Assembly (NCBI GenBank): GCA_020632925.1
Contig: JACKER010000029.1
Location: 25,639-89,638, forward strand
From: Alphaproteobacteria bacterium
GTDB lineage: Bacteria > Myxococcota_A > UBA796 > GCA-2862545
Direction: 5' to 3'
Length of the DNA stretch: 64,000 nt
The translations under genes were made by a program, and so were the position numbers. A model generated the notes under the pieces. That model made no database searches. It had not been told where the DNA came from and saw only the letters and a list, made by a program, of their open reading frames with translations. How positions within the stretch are numbered: position 1 is the stretch's first letter; each line of letters begins with the position of its first letter. Of the stretch, positions 35,018 to 44,461 are shown in pieces.

Positions 35018-36058
35018 TCAGACGCTGCCGGCGACCAGCTGCCCGCAGGCGCCGTCCACCGCGCGACCGCGCGGCCAGCGCACCTTGTTCGCCACTCCTC
35101 GCTCCCGCAGCGCCCGCCACGCGCGCTCGATCTCGTCGTCCGTCGGCGGCCGGAAGGAGGACCCCGGGAAGGGGTTGAAGGGAATCACGTTCACGACCGC
35201 GTTCATCCCGTCGGCGAAGCGCGCGATGCCGTCCCACTCGGCGTCGCCGTCGTTGACGCCGGGCAGGAGCACCACCTCCAGCATCAGCGCCCGGTCGCCG
35301 GGTCTCGGCATCGCCAGGATCGCGTCGCGGAGCTGCTCGAGCGAGGTGTGACGCGCGGCGGGGAGCAGCCTCCGGCGGGTCTCGTCGGTGCCCGCGTGCA
35401 GGCTGATCGCGAGCTGGATCCGTCCGCCGAAGTCCTCGCCCAGCCGGCGCAGGCGGTCCACCAGACCCACGGTCGACACCGTGACCGATCGGGCCGCGAA
35501 CGGCTCGCCGTGCCCGTCGAGCAGCACCTTCAGCGCGTCGCGGACGGGGACGTAGGCGTGGAGCGGCTCGCCCATGCCCATGAACACGAGCCGCGTGAGC
35601 CGGCGGCCCGTGCCCTGCAGCTCGGCGCGGGCGGCGTGCACCTGGCCCACGATCTCGGCGGACGACAGGTCGCGCGCGAGGCCGAGCGTCCCGGTGGCGC
35701 AGAAGGCGCACGCCATCGCGCAGCCCACCTGCGTGCTCACGCAGAGCGTGACGCGATCGTTGCCCTTGTTGGGCAGGAGCACGCCCTCGACGCGCGCGCC
35801 GTCCCGCAGCGCGAAGAGCAGCCGCGTGGAGCCGTCGGGCGAGGGGTGGCGCGAGGCCACCGTGAGGGGCTCCGAGCCCATGTGCGCGGTGATGGTCGCC
35901 GCGTGCCGCCCGAGGTCCGGGATCTCGTGGACGGCGAGGCGGTCGCGGTGCAGCCCGCGGAACAGCCGGGGGGCGTGCTTGCGGCCGACGCCGATCCCCT
36001 CGAGCCACTCGCCCAGCGCGGGGAGCGGCAACCCGAGGAGATCCGGGGCGTCGGGCAC
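35018..36058 (-). CDS. rlmN: 23S rRNA/tRNA adenine-C2 methyltransferase RlmN
   Basis: 346-aa radical SAM methylase: cluster motif CAMACAFCATGTLG, preceded by STQVGC carrying the conserved extra Cys, MGMGEPL, and a C-terminal VRWPRGRAVDGACGQL holding the resolving Cys. Methylates A2503 of 23S rRNA and A37 of some tRNAs. The start is a GTG at 36058, one base after the stop of pfaA, so it is probably translated on the Pfa transcript. Confidence 0.95.
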   Translation of the reverse strand: MPDAPDLLGLPLPALGEWLEGIGVGRKHAPRLFRGLHRDRLAVHEIPDLGRHAATITAHMGSEPLTVASRHPSPDGSTRLLFALRDGARVEGVLLPNKGNDRVTLCVSTQVGCAMACAFCATGTLGLARDLSSAEIVGQVHAARAELQGTGRRLTRLVFMGMGEPLHAYVPVRDALKVLLDGHGEPFAARSVTVSTVGLVDRLRRLGEDFGGRIQLAISLHAGTDETRRRLLPAARHTSLEQLRDAILAMPRPGDRALMLEVVLLPGVNDGDAEWDGIARFADGMNAVVNVIPFNPFPGSSFRPPTDDEIERAWRALRERGVANKVRWPRGRAVDGACGQLVAGSV

Positions 36059-36059
36059 G

Positions 36060-38879
36060 TCAGCGCGCGTCGGGCCGGAGGATGGCCTCGACGCCCTCGA
36101 GCTGCGCCACCACGCCGCCCTTCGCGTCCGCGAACACCACGTTGGTCACGGTGCGATCGCGCCCACGCTTCTCGCCGCGCAGCGTGGCGGTCAGCGGGCC
36201 GGTCGGCACGCCGTCGGCGAAGGTGTGCAGCGCGGCGACGCCCATCGGCAGCGACGCCCCACCGAGCACCCGCCGGGTCCAGATCAGCGCGAGCTGGAGC
36301 CCACCGTCGAAGGCCGCCGGGTCCGTCCGCCAGGTCTCGGCGGGCCAGGACATCTCGGAGGTCGTCGCGAGCGTCGCCACGAGTCCGTCGTCGCCGATCC
36401 CGTCGACGGAGCGGATCACGTGGAAGCGGGGGCCGTGGAAGAGCACGGACCCGTCGTAGACCTCGCCCTCGAAGGGCTCCGTGCGCGGGCTGGCCGGCTT
36501 GCTGGGCGCGGCCGTGCGCCGGGCGACCATCTGGGCGCGCGCGGTGTAGTGCAGGGCGCCGCCGACGCGAGACAGCTCGAGGGCGAGGACCGCCCCGTCG
36601 CCGTTGCTCGTCTCGCGGGCGCTGATGTCCAGCCACTCGCCGTCCGCGAAGTGGTCGAGCTTGAGCCCGCGCAGCACCTTCACGTCCCGGATCGCGGCCA
36701 GCGACAGGTCGGGCCGGCAGGCGGCGGCGGCGCGCGCGAACCACTCGAGCGCGAGCACCACCGGCACCACCGGCACGCCACCGACCTCGTGGTCCACGAG
36801 GTACGGGTGCGAGGCGGGCGACAGGCGCACGCGCAGCGTCACCTTGTGCTCGTGGGGGCCGGCGGCCGAGGCGTCCGCGGAGTGACCGGCGAGCGGGCCC
36901 ATCAGGGGCTCGTTGCCGAGCACGATCTCCACGTTCCCGGTGCGGTCCGAGAGCTCGGACACGAGCCACGCGGCACCCACGTCGAGCGGGATCAGCGGCA
37001 CGCCCATCGCGGCGAACTGGCGCGCGAGCTGCGGCGTGACCATCCCGCCCTCCCACGGGCCCCACTGGAGCGCCTTGACCACGCAGTCCGGGCGACGCTT
37101 CGCCTCCAGGGCCGCGACCTTCGCGAGCACCTCGTTGGCGGCGGCGTAGTCCGACTGGCCCCGGTTGCCGCAGCGACCGGCGACCGACGCGAACATCACG
37201 ATCGCGCGGAGCGGGTCGTCCTTCAGCGTGCCGAGCAGCGTGATCAGGCCGGCGACCTTCGTGTCGAAGACCATGTTCCACTGCTCGACGGTCTTGTCCG
37301 CCACGAGCTTGTCGGCGAGCACGCCCGCGCCGTGGACCAGGCCACCGATGGGCCCCCACTGGCCGCGGATCTCGTCCAGCACCACCTTCAGGCGGCCGGC
37401 GTCGTTCACGTCGGCGGGGACGTAGCGGGCCTCCGCGCCGGCGGCGCGCATGGCGTCGAGCGTGGCACGGACCTCGCGGTTGGCGAGGATGCGCGAGACC
37501 TTGCGCCCGATGTCGGCCGGCGTGATCTTCTCGCCGCGCGCGGTGGCGTCCTGGAGCAGGGCGCGCTTGAGCGCGGGCTCCTCGGTCAGGCCGGCGACAC
37601 AGGAGGGCTCGTCCTCGAGCGCGGTGCGGCCGAGCAGGGCGTACTTCCCGCCGTGGGCGCGGGCGAGCGCGATGAGCGTGTGTGCCGTGACCCCGCGGGC
37701 GCCGCCGGTGGCGACGATCACGGCGTCCTTCGGGAAGGGCGCGGGACCGGGGGCGGGCTCGCCCTTCACGGAGCGGAGCACGAGGCGGGTGCCGTCGGCG
37801 CGCAGCCCGACCTCGAGGTCGTCGCCGCCCGCGAGCAGCTCCGCCACGAGGCGCCGGGCCACGGCTGCGTCGTCGTCGGCGCCGCGCTCGAGGTCGACGG
37901 CCTTGGTGTGCGCCTTGGGCCACTCCTGGCCGACCGTCTTCACGAGGCCCTGGAGCCCGCCGAGCCAGGCACGCTCGGAGCCCGAGAGCCCGAAGTCGCC
38001 GCCCGTGTCCTGCACGGTGACGAACAGGCCGGTCTCCCGACCGAAGCGGGGAGCGACGGCCTTCGCGGCCACGAACGCGGCGCGGTGCACCTCGGCCGAG
38101 GCGGCGGGGCTCGCGTCGGCCTGCATCCCGCCGAGGAACAGCACGACGTCGGCGTCGGGCGGCACGGTGGCGGCGGCGGTGGCCTTCACGCCCACGTCGC
38201 CGAGTGCCTTGCGCACGGCCTCGGCCAGCGGACCGGGCGGGGTCAGCGTCACCCGCGCCTTGGGCGACAGTCCGGGCTGGCCCATGCCGGTGGCGGGGGA
38301 GGGGACGGCGGACAGGGTCCAGCGCCCCAGGCGCGGATCGACGGGGGGAGCAGCAGCCGGCGCCGGCGTGCCGGATAAGCTCTGGACCACCACGGGGGCG
38401 CCGGTGTGGGCGGGGAGCGTGGCGCGCAGGTGGTCGACGACCTGGCCGAGGGTCTGGAGCTTGGCCATCTCGCTCGCGTCCACCTCGGGGAGGCCCGGGG
38501 CGCGCTCGCGGACGGCGGAGAGGATCTCGACGCGCTTGATGCTGTCGACGCCCAGGTCGGCCTCGAGCGCCATGTGCCGCGCGAGCATCTCGGCGGGGTA
38601 GCCCGTCTTCTCGGCGACCACGTCCATCAGCAGCGCCTCCACGTCGACCGCGGCGGCGGCCGGGGCAGCGGCGGCGGGAGCGGGCGCGGGAGCCGGCGCG
38701 GCGGGGCGCACCAGATCGAGGCCGTTCTGCACCGGCACCGTCGCGGGCGCCGGCATGGCGGCGGCGGGAGGAGGCGTCCACATCGGGATCTCGGGGGCCG
38801 GCGGGGCCGCGGCCATCGTCGGCATCGGCATCTCGACGCGCTTGATGCTGTCGACGCCCAGATCGGCCTCGAGCGCCAT
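36060..38879 (-). CDS. pfaA: PfaA-like PUFA synthase, C-terminal fragment (ACP-KR-DH)
   Basis: Continuation of the gene starting at 42711, in a different reading frame because of two breaks in the ACP array. It opens inside an ACP (LGVDSIKRVE), passes a repeated linker, then a complete ACP (DLGVDSIKRVEILSAVRERA at ~38500-38560). A ketoreductase follows (IVATGGARGVTAHT, HGAGVLADKLV, FASVAGRCGNRGQSDYAAANE with Ser/Tyr/Asn), then a C-terminal PS-DH-like hotdog domain (HPYLVDHEVGGVPVVPVV). Domain order KS-AT-ACPs-KR-DH matches myxobacterial Pfa2. The ATG at 38879 is an internal Met, not a true start. Stop one base before rlmN. Confidence 0.88.
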   Translation of the reverse strand: MALEADLGVDSIKRVEMPMPTMAAAPPAPEIPMWTPPPAAAMPAPATVPVQNGLDLVRPAAPAPAPAPAAAAPAAAAVDVEALLMDVVAEKTGYPAEMLARHMALEADLGVDSIKRVEILSAVRERAPGLPEVDASEMAKLQTLGQVVDHLRATLPAHTGAPVVVQSLSGTPAPAAAPPVDPRLGRWTLSAVPSPATGMGQPGLSPKARVTLTPPGPLAEAVRKALGDVGVKATAAATVPPDADVVLFLGGMQADASPAASAEVHRAAFVAAKAVAPRFGRETGLFVTVQDTGGDFGLSGSERAWLGGLQGLVKTVGQEWPKAHTKAVDLERGADDDAAVARRLVAELLAGGDDLEVGLRADGTRLVLRSVKGEPAPGPAPFPKDAVIVATGGARGVTAHTLIALARAHGGKYALLGRTALEDEPSCVAGLTEEPALKRALLQDATARGEKITPADIGRKVSRILANREVRATLDAMRAAGAEARYVPADVNDAGRLKVVLDEIRGQWGPIGGLVHGAGVLADKLVADKTVEQWNMVFDTKVAGLITLLGTLKDDPLRAIVMFASVAGRCGNRGQSDYAAANEVLAKVAALEAKRRPDCVVKALQWGPWEGGMVTPQLARQFAAMGVPLIPLDVGAAWLVSELSDRTGNVEIVLGNEPLMGPLAGHSADASAAGPHEHKVTLRVRLSPASHPYLVDHEVGGVPVVPVVLALEWFARAAAACRPDLSLAAIRDVKVLRGLKLDHFADGEWLDISARETSNGDGAVLALELSRVGGALHYTARAQMVARRTAAPSKPASPRTEPFEGEVYDGSVLFHGPRFHVIRSVDGIGDDGLVATLATTSEMSWPAETWRTDPAAFDGGLQLALIWTRRVLGGASLPMGVAALHTFADGVPTGPLTATLRGEKRGRDRTVTNVVFADAKGGVVAQLEGVEAILRPDAR
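38679..38832 (-). repeat. 154-bp perfect direct repeat, copy 1 (pfaA linker)
   Basis: Identical by eye to 39298-39451 (offset 619 bp). It encodes the Pro/Ala-rich linker ahead of an ACP. In this copy the linker follows directly after a half ACP (ends at IKRVE), a junction that should not occur in a working protein. Confidence 0.85.
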
Positions 38880-39093
38880 GTGGGGCGCGAGAGCATCTCG
38901 GCGGGGTAGCCCGTCTTCTCGGCGACGACCTCCATGAGTAGCGCCTCGACGTCGACGGCGGCGGACGCGGCGCCGGCGGGACGGGGCGCGACGAACTCCG
39001 GCGACGGCGACGGGGCCTTCGCGGCGGCGGTCGGCAGGCTCTTCCGCAGGTGGTCGACGACCTGGCCGAGCGTCTGGAGCTTGGCCATCTCGC
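38880..39093 (-). pseudogene. ACP fragment in a third frame (middle of pfaA)
   Basis: Between the two frame breaks the third frame reads SEMAKLQTLGQVVDHLRKSL, a linker, and then the start of an ACP (AAVDVEALLMEVVAEKTGYP). Compared with the intact ACP copies, the break near 39095 and the break near 38888-38891 each look like 2 extra bases (the second is an extra GA). Read as part of one pfaA gene damaged in assembly rather than a separate gene. Confidence 0.7.
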
Positions 39094-42000
39094 TTCGGCG
39101 TCGACCTCGGGCAGGCCCGGGGCGCGCTCGCGGACGGCGGAGAGGATCTCGACGCGCTTGATGCTGTCGACGCCCAGGTCGGCCTCGAGCGCCATGTGGG
39201 GCGCGAGCATCTCGGCGGGGTAGCCCGTCTTCTCGGCCACCACGTCCATCAGCAGGGACTCGACGTCCACCGCGGCGGCGGCCGGAGCGCGGGCCGGAGC
39301 GGGCGCGGGAGCCGGCGCGGCGGGGCGCACCAGATCGAGGCCGTTCTGCACCGGCACCGTCGCGGGCGCCGGCATGGCGGCGGCGGGAGGAGGCGTCCAC
39401 ATCGGGATCTCGGGGGCCGGCGGGGCCGCGGCCATCGTCGGCATCGGCATCGGGGCCGGCATCGGCATCGGGGCCGGCATCGGCATCGGGGCCGGCATCG
39501 GCATCGGCGGCGCGGCGTAGGTCTGCGGCGTCATCGCCGTCGTCGGCGCCCCCATCATGCCGGCCAGGCCGACGAAGGACTGCTCGAGCGTCCGCAGGAA
39601 CTGCTCGTGGCTCTGCGCCATCGACCGCTGGTACGCGGCGTGGGCCTCGACCGTGGCGCGCTGGGCCTCCTGGAAGGCCAGGACCCAGGGGTCGACCGGG
39701 AAGGCAGGCATCTCGGGCTTGGACATCACGACTCCGGCGTTGGGCGAGTGGGTGGCGGCGACGGGCACCGGCACGGGCTTCTCCACGATCTTCTCGACGA
39801 CCTTCTCGACGACCTGGATCTGCGGCGGGCCCGCCTGATCCCTGCTCTTCGCGAACCCGGTCCGCGCCGGGTTGGGGGCCGCGCGGCCCTTGGCGCCGCC
39901 CTTGGGCGGGTACGGCTTGGCGTGGTTGCTGCCGTCGATGCGGATGGCGATCTTCGACACCGGCACGGTGTGCGGGTCGACGGGCATCTCGTAGGCCGTC
40001 CACAGCCGCTCGAAGCGCAGCGGCAGGCCGGCGACGAACAGGCGACCGAGGCCGCAGTGCAGCGCGGTCAGGCTGTTCTTCTTGCGGCGGTCCAGCGAGA
40101 CCGCGACGTGCGGGCGGCCGTCGAGGCAGTCGCTCACGAGGTTCGCGAGCACCGAGCCCGGACCCACCTCCACGAAGGTGCGGATGCCGGACGCGTACAT
40201 CCCCTCGACCTGCTCGACGAAGCGCACCGGCTTCGCGACGGCCTCGGCCACGCGGGCGCGGATGGCGTCCGACTCCGCCGGGTAGGGCGTCGCCTCGGCG
40301 TTGCTCCACACCGGGATGGCGGGGGCGCCGAACGCCACGTCCGCCAGGAACGCGCGAAACGGCTCGACGCTCGGCGCGACCACCGGGCTGTGGAAGGCGG
40401 TGGCGACGGAGAGCCGCTTGGCCTCGATGCCCGCGGCGTGCAGCTTCTTCTCGAGCTCGGCGATGGCCTGGGTCGGACCCGAGGCCACGACCTGCGCGGG
40501 CGCGTTGTGGTTCGCCACGACCACGCCGGGGACGGACTCCACGAAGGGCCGCGCCTCGTCGATCGACTTCGGGATCGCGGTCATCGAGCCGCTGGCGGAG
40601 GCGGCCTCGGACATCAGGACGCCGCGGCGGCGAGCGATGCGCAGCGTGTCGGCGGCGGAGATCACGCCGGCCGCGTGCAGCGCCGTGATCTCGCCGTAGC
40701 TGTGGCCCGCGACGGCGGCGGGCTTCACGCCGAGCTCGGTCATCACGCCGAGCAGCGCCAGGCTGACTGCGCCGATGGCGGGCTGGGCGCACTCGGTGGC
40801 CCGCAGCCGGTCCTCGTGCTTGCGGTCCTCGTCGGCGCCGAAGCCCGGCCGGGGCCAGATCAGCTCGGACAGCGGGATCGGGCCGAGGTCCAGGTGCGAG
40901 GCGTCGTCGAAGGCGGCGCGGGCGGCGTCGTGGGTCATCACCACGTCCGCGCCCATCTGCAGGTACTGGCTGCCCTGGCCCGGGAACAGGAAGGCGACCT
41001 CGCCCGGCGTCTCGCCGTTCGCGTAGTAGCTGCCGGTCGGGAGCGCGAAGGTCTCGTTCGGCACCTTGTCGATGCGGTCCGCGAGCTGACGCAGCTTGGT
41101 GGCGAGCTCCTTCTCGCTCGACGCCACCGCCGCGAGGCGCGCGGGGCCGGCGTGGGCCTCCTCCTGCGTGCTGCGGGCGGCGAAGGTGAGGAAGCCCGGG
41201 AGCGTGGCGCGGTCGGCCAGCGCGCGGGCCTTCGCGGACAGCGCCGCCGGCGTGTCGGCCGAGAGCACGACCAGCTCGGACGGCGTGGAGCGGGACTTGG
41301 GCGCGCGGGCGGCCGGCCCCTCGTACTCCTCGAGGGCGAGGTGGAAGTTGCTGCCGCCGAAGCCGAAGGAGCTCACGCTCGCGCGGCGCGGGTGGTTCGC
41401 CGGACGCACCCAGGGACGCGTCCGGGTGTTGAGGTAGAACGGCGACTCCTCGATGTGCAGCTTGGGGTTCGGGCTGTCGACCTTGATCGTCGGCGGCAGC
41501 ACCTTCTGGTGCAGCGCCATCACGATCTTGAACAGGCCCGCGGCGCCCGCGGCGGCCTTGGTGTGGCCGATCTGCGACTTGACCGTCCCGAGCGCGCACC
41601 ACTGGCGGTCGGCGCGCCCCGACTCGTCGAAGGCCATGCGCAGACCCTCGAACTCGGCGGCATCCCCCGCCTTGGTGCCCGTGCCGTGCGCCTCGACGAG
41701 CTCGACCGTCTCGGGGCCGTAGCCCGCCTGCGCGTACGCCCGGCGCAGCGCCTTGGCCTGACCCTGGGGGACGGGCGCGTAGACCGACTTGCTCCGGCCG
41801 TCCGAGGAGGAGCCCATGCCGCGGAGCACGGCGTACACGTGGTCCCCGTCCCGCTCGGCGTCCGACAGGCGCTTGAGCGCGACCATGCCGAGGCCCTCGC
41901 CGAGCAGCGTGCCGTCGGCCTTGTCGCTGAACGGGCGGCAGTCGCCGGACTTGGACAGCGCCGGCGTCTTGCTGAAGCACATGTACATGAAGATGTCGTT

Positions 42001-42711
42001 CATCGTGTCCGCGCCGCCGCAGATCACGAGGTCCGACTGGTTCAGGTGCAGCTCGTTGACCGCCATCGCCATGGCGGAGAAGGACGAGGCGCAGGCGGCG
42101 TCGGTCACGCAGTTGGTGCCGCCCAGATCGAGGCGGTTCGCGATGCGTCCGGCGACGACGTTGCCGAGCAGCCCGGGGAAGGTCGACTCCTGCCACGGGA
42201 CGTAGTGATCGGCGATGCGCTGGCAGATCTCGCCGACCTCGGCCTCCGCGTACCCGAGGTCGCGCAGGGCGTTGGCCCACACCGGCCGCTGCAGCCGGTT
42301 CACCATCGTGCCGAGCAGCTCCTGGGCGGAGGTGACGCCGAGGATGCAGGAGATGCGCTCCTTGTCGATGTTCGGCCACTGGCCGCGCGTCGCGTCCTCG
42401 AGCACCTTCTTGGCCACGATCAGCGCGAGCAGCTGGGTCGTGTCCGTCGCGGGGACGATGGACGGAGGCACGCCCCACTCCATCGGGTCGAAGGGCACGC
42501 CGTCGAGGAAGGCGCCGCGGTGGGCGTACGTCTTGTCGGGCGCGGCCGGATCGGGGTCGTAGTAGTCCTCCTTCAGCCAGTGCGTGGAGGGGACGTCCCG
42601 GACGAGATCACGGCCGGTGAGGATGTCGTGCCAGAAGCCGGTCTTGTCGACGCTGCCCGGGAAGATGGCAGACACACCGACGACGGCGATGGGCTGGACC
42701 GCGGTGGACAT
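39094..42711 (-). CDS. pfaA: PfaA-like PUFA synthase, N-terminal fragment (KS-AT-ACP)
   Basis: Core subunit of an iterative polyunsaturated-fatty-acid synthase. KS domain (~1-460): Cys in DAACASSFSA near residue 203, EAHGTGTKAGD and GHTKAAAGAAG His residues. Acyltransferase (~560-880): FPGQGSQYLQM and GHSYGE near 668. A linker with Lys/Val repeats and PMPMPA repeats leads to the first ACP (DLGVDSIKRVE near 1183, Ser for phosphopantetheine). The good frame ends near 39095, where 2 extra bases shift it; the rest of the protein is at 36060-38879. Starts 3 bp after pfaD. Confidence 0.9.
39298..39451 (-). repeat. 154-bp perfect direct repeat, copy 2 (pfaA linker)
   Basis: Second copy of the repeat at 38679-38832. 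Here the upstream neighbour is a Met/Pro array of short units (PMPMPA) encoded by four 18-bp repeats at about 39447-39510, as expected for a natural linker leading into the first ACP. Confidence 0.85.
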
Positions 42712-42714
42712 GGC

Positions 42715-44331
42715 TCAGACCTCGAGGGGGCGAGGGGCGAAGTGGAAGGCCTCGGCCGGGACCGGCAGGCCCATGGACCGGAGCTGCTGGGCGCGCGTGA
42801 CGACGCAGGCGCCCTCGAGCAGGTTGGCGGCGACCTGCACCACGGTGCGGCCGGACGCGGGCTCGAGGAAGCTGCCCTTGACCCAGTCGTTGAAGGCGCC
42901 CTGGGCCGGGCCGCACCAGATCTGGAAGTCCATCTTGCGCTGGTCGTCACCGGCGATGGCCCACCGGCTGGACAGCCCGAGGTACCACCGGAAGACGAGC
43001 GCCATCTGGTGCTTGGGCTCGCGGCGCGCGCGCTCGACCTCGCGGGGGTCGCGCTGCGTGAAGAAGTCCTCGGTCTCCATCCAGATGGCGGCCAGCGGGG
43101 CCTGGAAGACCTCCTTCTCCAGCCGCTGGCGCTCGTCGGCGGGGATGGCGTCCATCCCCGGGTACGCCTGGTACACGTCGTACAGCTTCTGGGCGCGCGA
43201 GCCGAACATCGTGCCGCGCTTGAGGACCTGGACCTTCACGCCGAGCTCGAACATGTCGGCGGCGGGCGCCATCACCACGTCGGCCAGGCCGGCCTTCGTG
43301 AGCAGCTCGCGGCCGTAGGGCGACAGGCCGGACTCGACGCAGCCCTGGTTCACGGAGCCGGTCAGGACGTATGCCGCGCCGAGCGCGAAGGCGGAGGCGA
43401 CGGACGACGGCGTCCCGAGGCCACCGGCGGCGCCCACGCGGATCGGGCGGCCGTGCTTCGCCACCATCTCGTCGCGCACGAGCAGGATGTCGGGGAAGAG
43501 CGAGCCGAGCGGGCGGTTGTCGGTGTGTCCGCCGGAGTCGGACTCGACGGTCACGTCTTCCGCGACCGGCAGCGTCCGCATCAGCGCCGCCTCTTCGGCG
43601 GTGATCTGGCCGCGGGCGACCAGGCCGTCGAGGATCTCGGCCGGGGGCGGCGCCATGAAGCGGCGGGCGACCTCGGCGCGGCTGACCTTGGCGAACACGA
43701 AGTTCTTGCGGTGGATGGTGCCGTCGGGGCCGCGGCGCACGCCGGACGCGGCGTACCGCACGATCATGGGGTTGAGGCCCATGTACGCGCTGGCCTCGGC
43801 CCGCACGACGCCGCGCTTCAGGAAGAGCTCGACCGTCCCCATCTCGAGCTCGGGCTCGTTGGGGGAGTGGATGAGGTTCGCGCCCCAGGGCAGCCCCGTG
43901 CCGCCGAGCGCCGCCTCGATCTCGTCGAGCCGCTCGGCGATGCGCGCGTGCGTCAGGCCGGCGGACCCGAGGAAGCCGAGCATCCCGGCGCGGGCCATCG
44001 CGATGACGATCGCGGGGGTGGCGATTCCGTTGGCCATGGCGCCAGTCACGTAGGGGAAGCGCAGGTGGTGCGTCTCGCAGAACGCGCGATCGCCCAGCCA
44101 CTCGGGCCAGATGGCCGGCAGGACGCCGACGAGCGGCCAGGCCCCCGAGCCGTTCGCGACCTCGGCCCCGAACGCGCCCCCACGGGCCACGCCGAGCCGG
44201 CCCGACACCGGATCGCGCACCACCGCCACGGGCTCGCGGAACGCGCGCGCCGCAGCCACCAGATCCTGCGGCGCGAACGCCGGAGCGCTGGAGCCGACCT
44301 TCCACTGTCCGACCGTCGAGACGCCCTGCAC
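42715..44331 (-). CDS. pfaD: PfaD trans-acting enoyl reductase
   Basis: 538-aa FMN enoyl reductase that reduces double bonds for the PUFA synthase. Motifs: FPYVTGAMANGIA, SDSGGHTDNRPLG, VGAAGGLGTPSSVASAFALG, YVLTGSVNQGC, and the C-terminal RWYLGLSSRW...IWCGPAQGAFNDWVKGS. Length matches PfaD. GTG start at 44331 with GGGAGG 7 nt upstream; a TTG at 44346 would overlap that ribosome site. First gene of the pfaD-pfaA-rlmN operon, the ER-first order known from myxobacterial Pfa loci. Confidence 0.92.
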   Translation of the reverse strand: MQGVSTVGQWKVGSSAPAFAPQDLVAAARAFREPVAVVRDPVSGRLGVARGGAFGAEVANGSGAWPLVGVLPAIWPEWLGDRAFCETHHLRFPYVTGAMANGIATPAIVIAMARAGMLGFLGSAGLTHARIAERLDEIEAALGGTGLPWGANLIHSPNEPELEMGTVELFLKRGVVRAEASAYMGLNPMIVRYAASGVRRGPDGTIHRKNFVFAKVSRAEVARRFMAPPPAEILDGLVARGQITAEEAALMRTLPVAEDVTVESDSGGHTDNRPLGSLFPDILLVRDEMVAKHGRPIRVGAAGGLGTPSSVASAFALGAAYVLTGSVNQGCVESGLSPYGRELLTKAGLADVVMAPAADMFELGVKVQVLKRGTMFGSRAQKLYDVYQAYPGMDAIPADERQRLEKEVFQAPLAAIWMETEDFFTQRDPREVERARREPKHQMALVFRWYLGLSSRWAIAGDDQRKMDFQIWCGPAQGAFNDWVKGSFLEPASGRTVVQVAANLLEGACVVTRAQQLRSMGLPVPAEAFHFAPRPLEV

Positions 44332-44461
44332 TTCGGATCCTCCCAAGGGGGCCCCCTCATAAGCAGCCCGTGCGACGGCTGTGTCACGGCCGCGTCACAC
44401 CCGGCCCGACCTCCCGACATGCCTGGTTGAACGCGAGCCGGGATCGGGTGACGCTCTCTGG
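44332..44461. promoter_or_regulatory. Divergent control region of the pfaD operon and S13 PBP gene
   Basis: 130 bp between divergent starts, so it must hold both promoters. On the pfaD strand a GTGACA box with TTATGA about 19 bp further on resembles a weak sigma-70 pair. GTCAC is directly repeated at 11-bp spacing (GTCACGGCCGCGTCAC, about 44385-44400), a possible regulator site. Not proven. Confidence 0.35.

Noticed and set aside
33077..36625. Plus-strand frame overlapping the second pfaD and running over rlmN
   Set aside because: Out-of-frame with the PfaD motifs and antisense to rlmN; Arg/Pro-rich low-information translation.
38679..39451. 154-bp direct repeats considered as an insertion element or recombination site
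   Set aside because: They encode the in-frame Pro/Ala linker of pfaA and lack terminal inverted repeats or a transposase; misassembly of tandem ACPs explains them better.
39196..44430. Open plus-strand frame of more than 1700 codons over the pfaA/pfaD region
   Set aside because: Antisense shadow: the translation is His/Arg/Gly-rich with no domains, while the minus strand encodes clear KS, AT and PfaD motifs. Long antisense frames are expected at this GC content.
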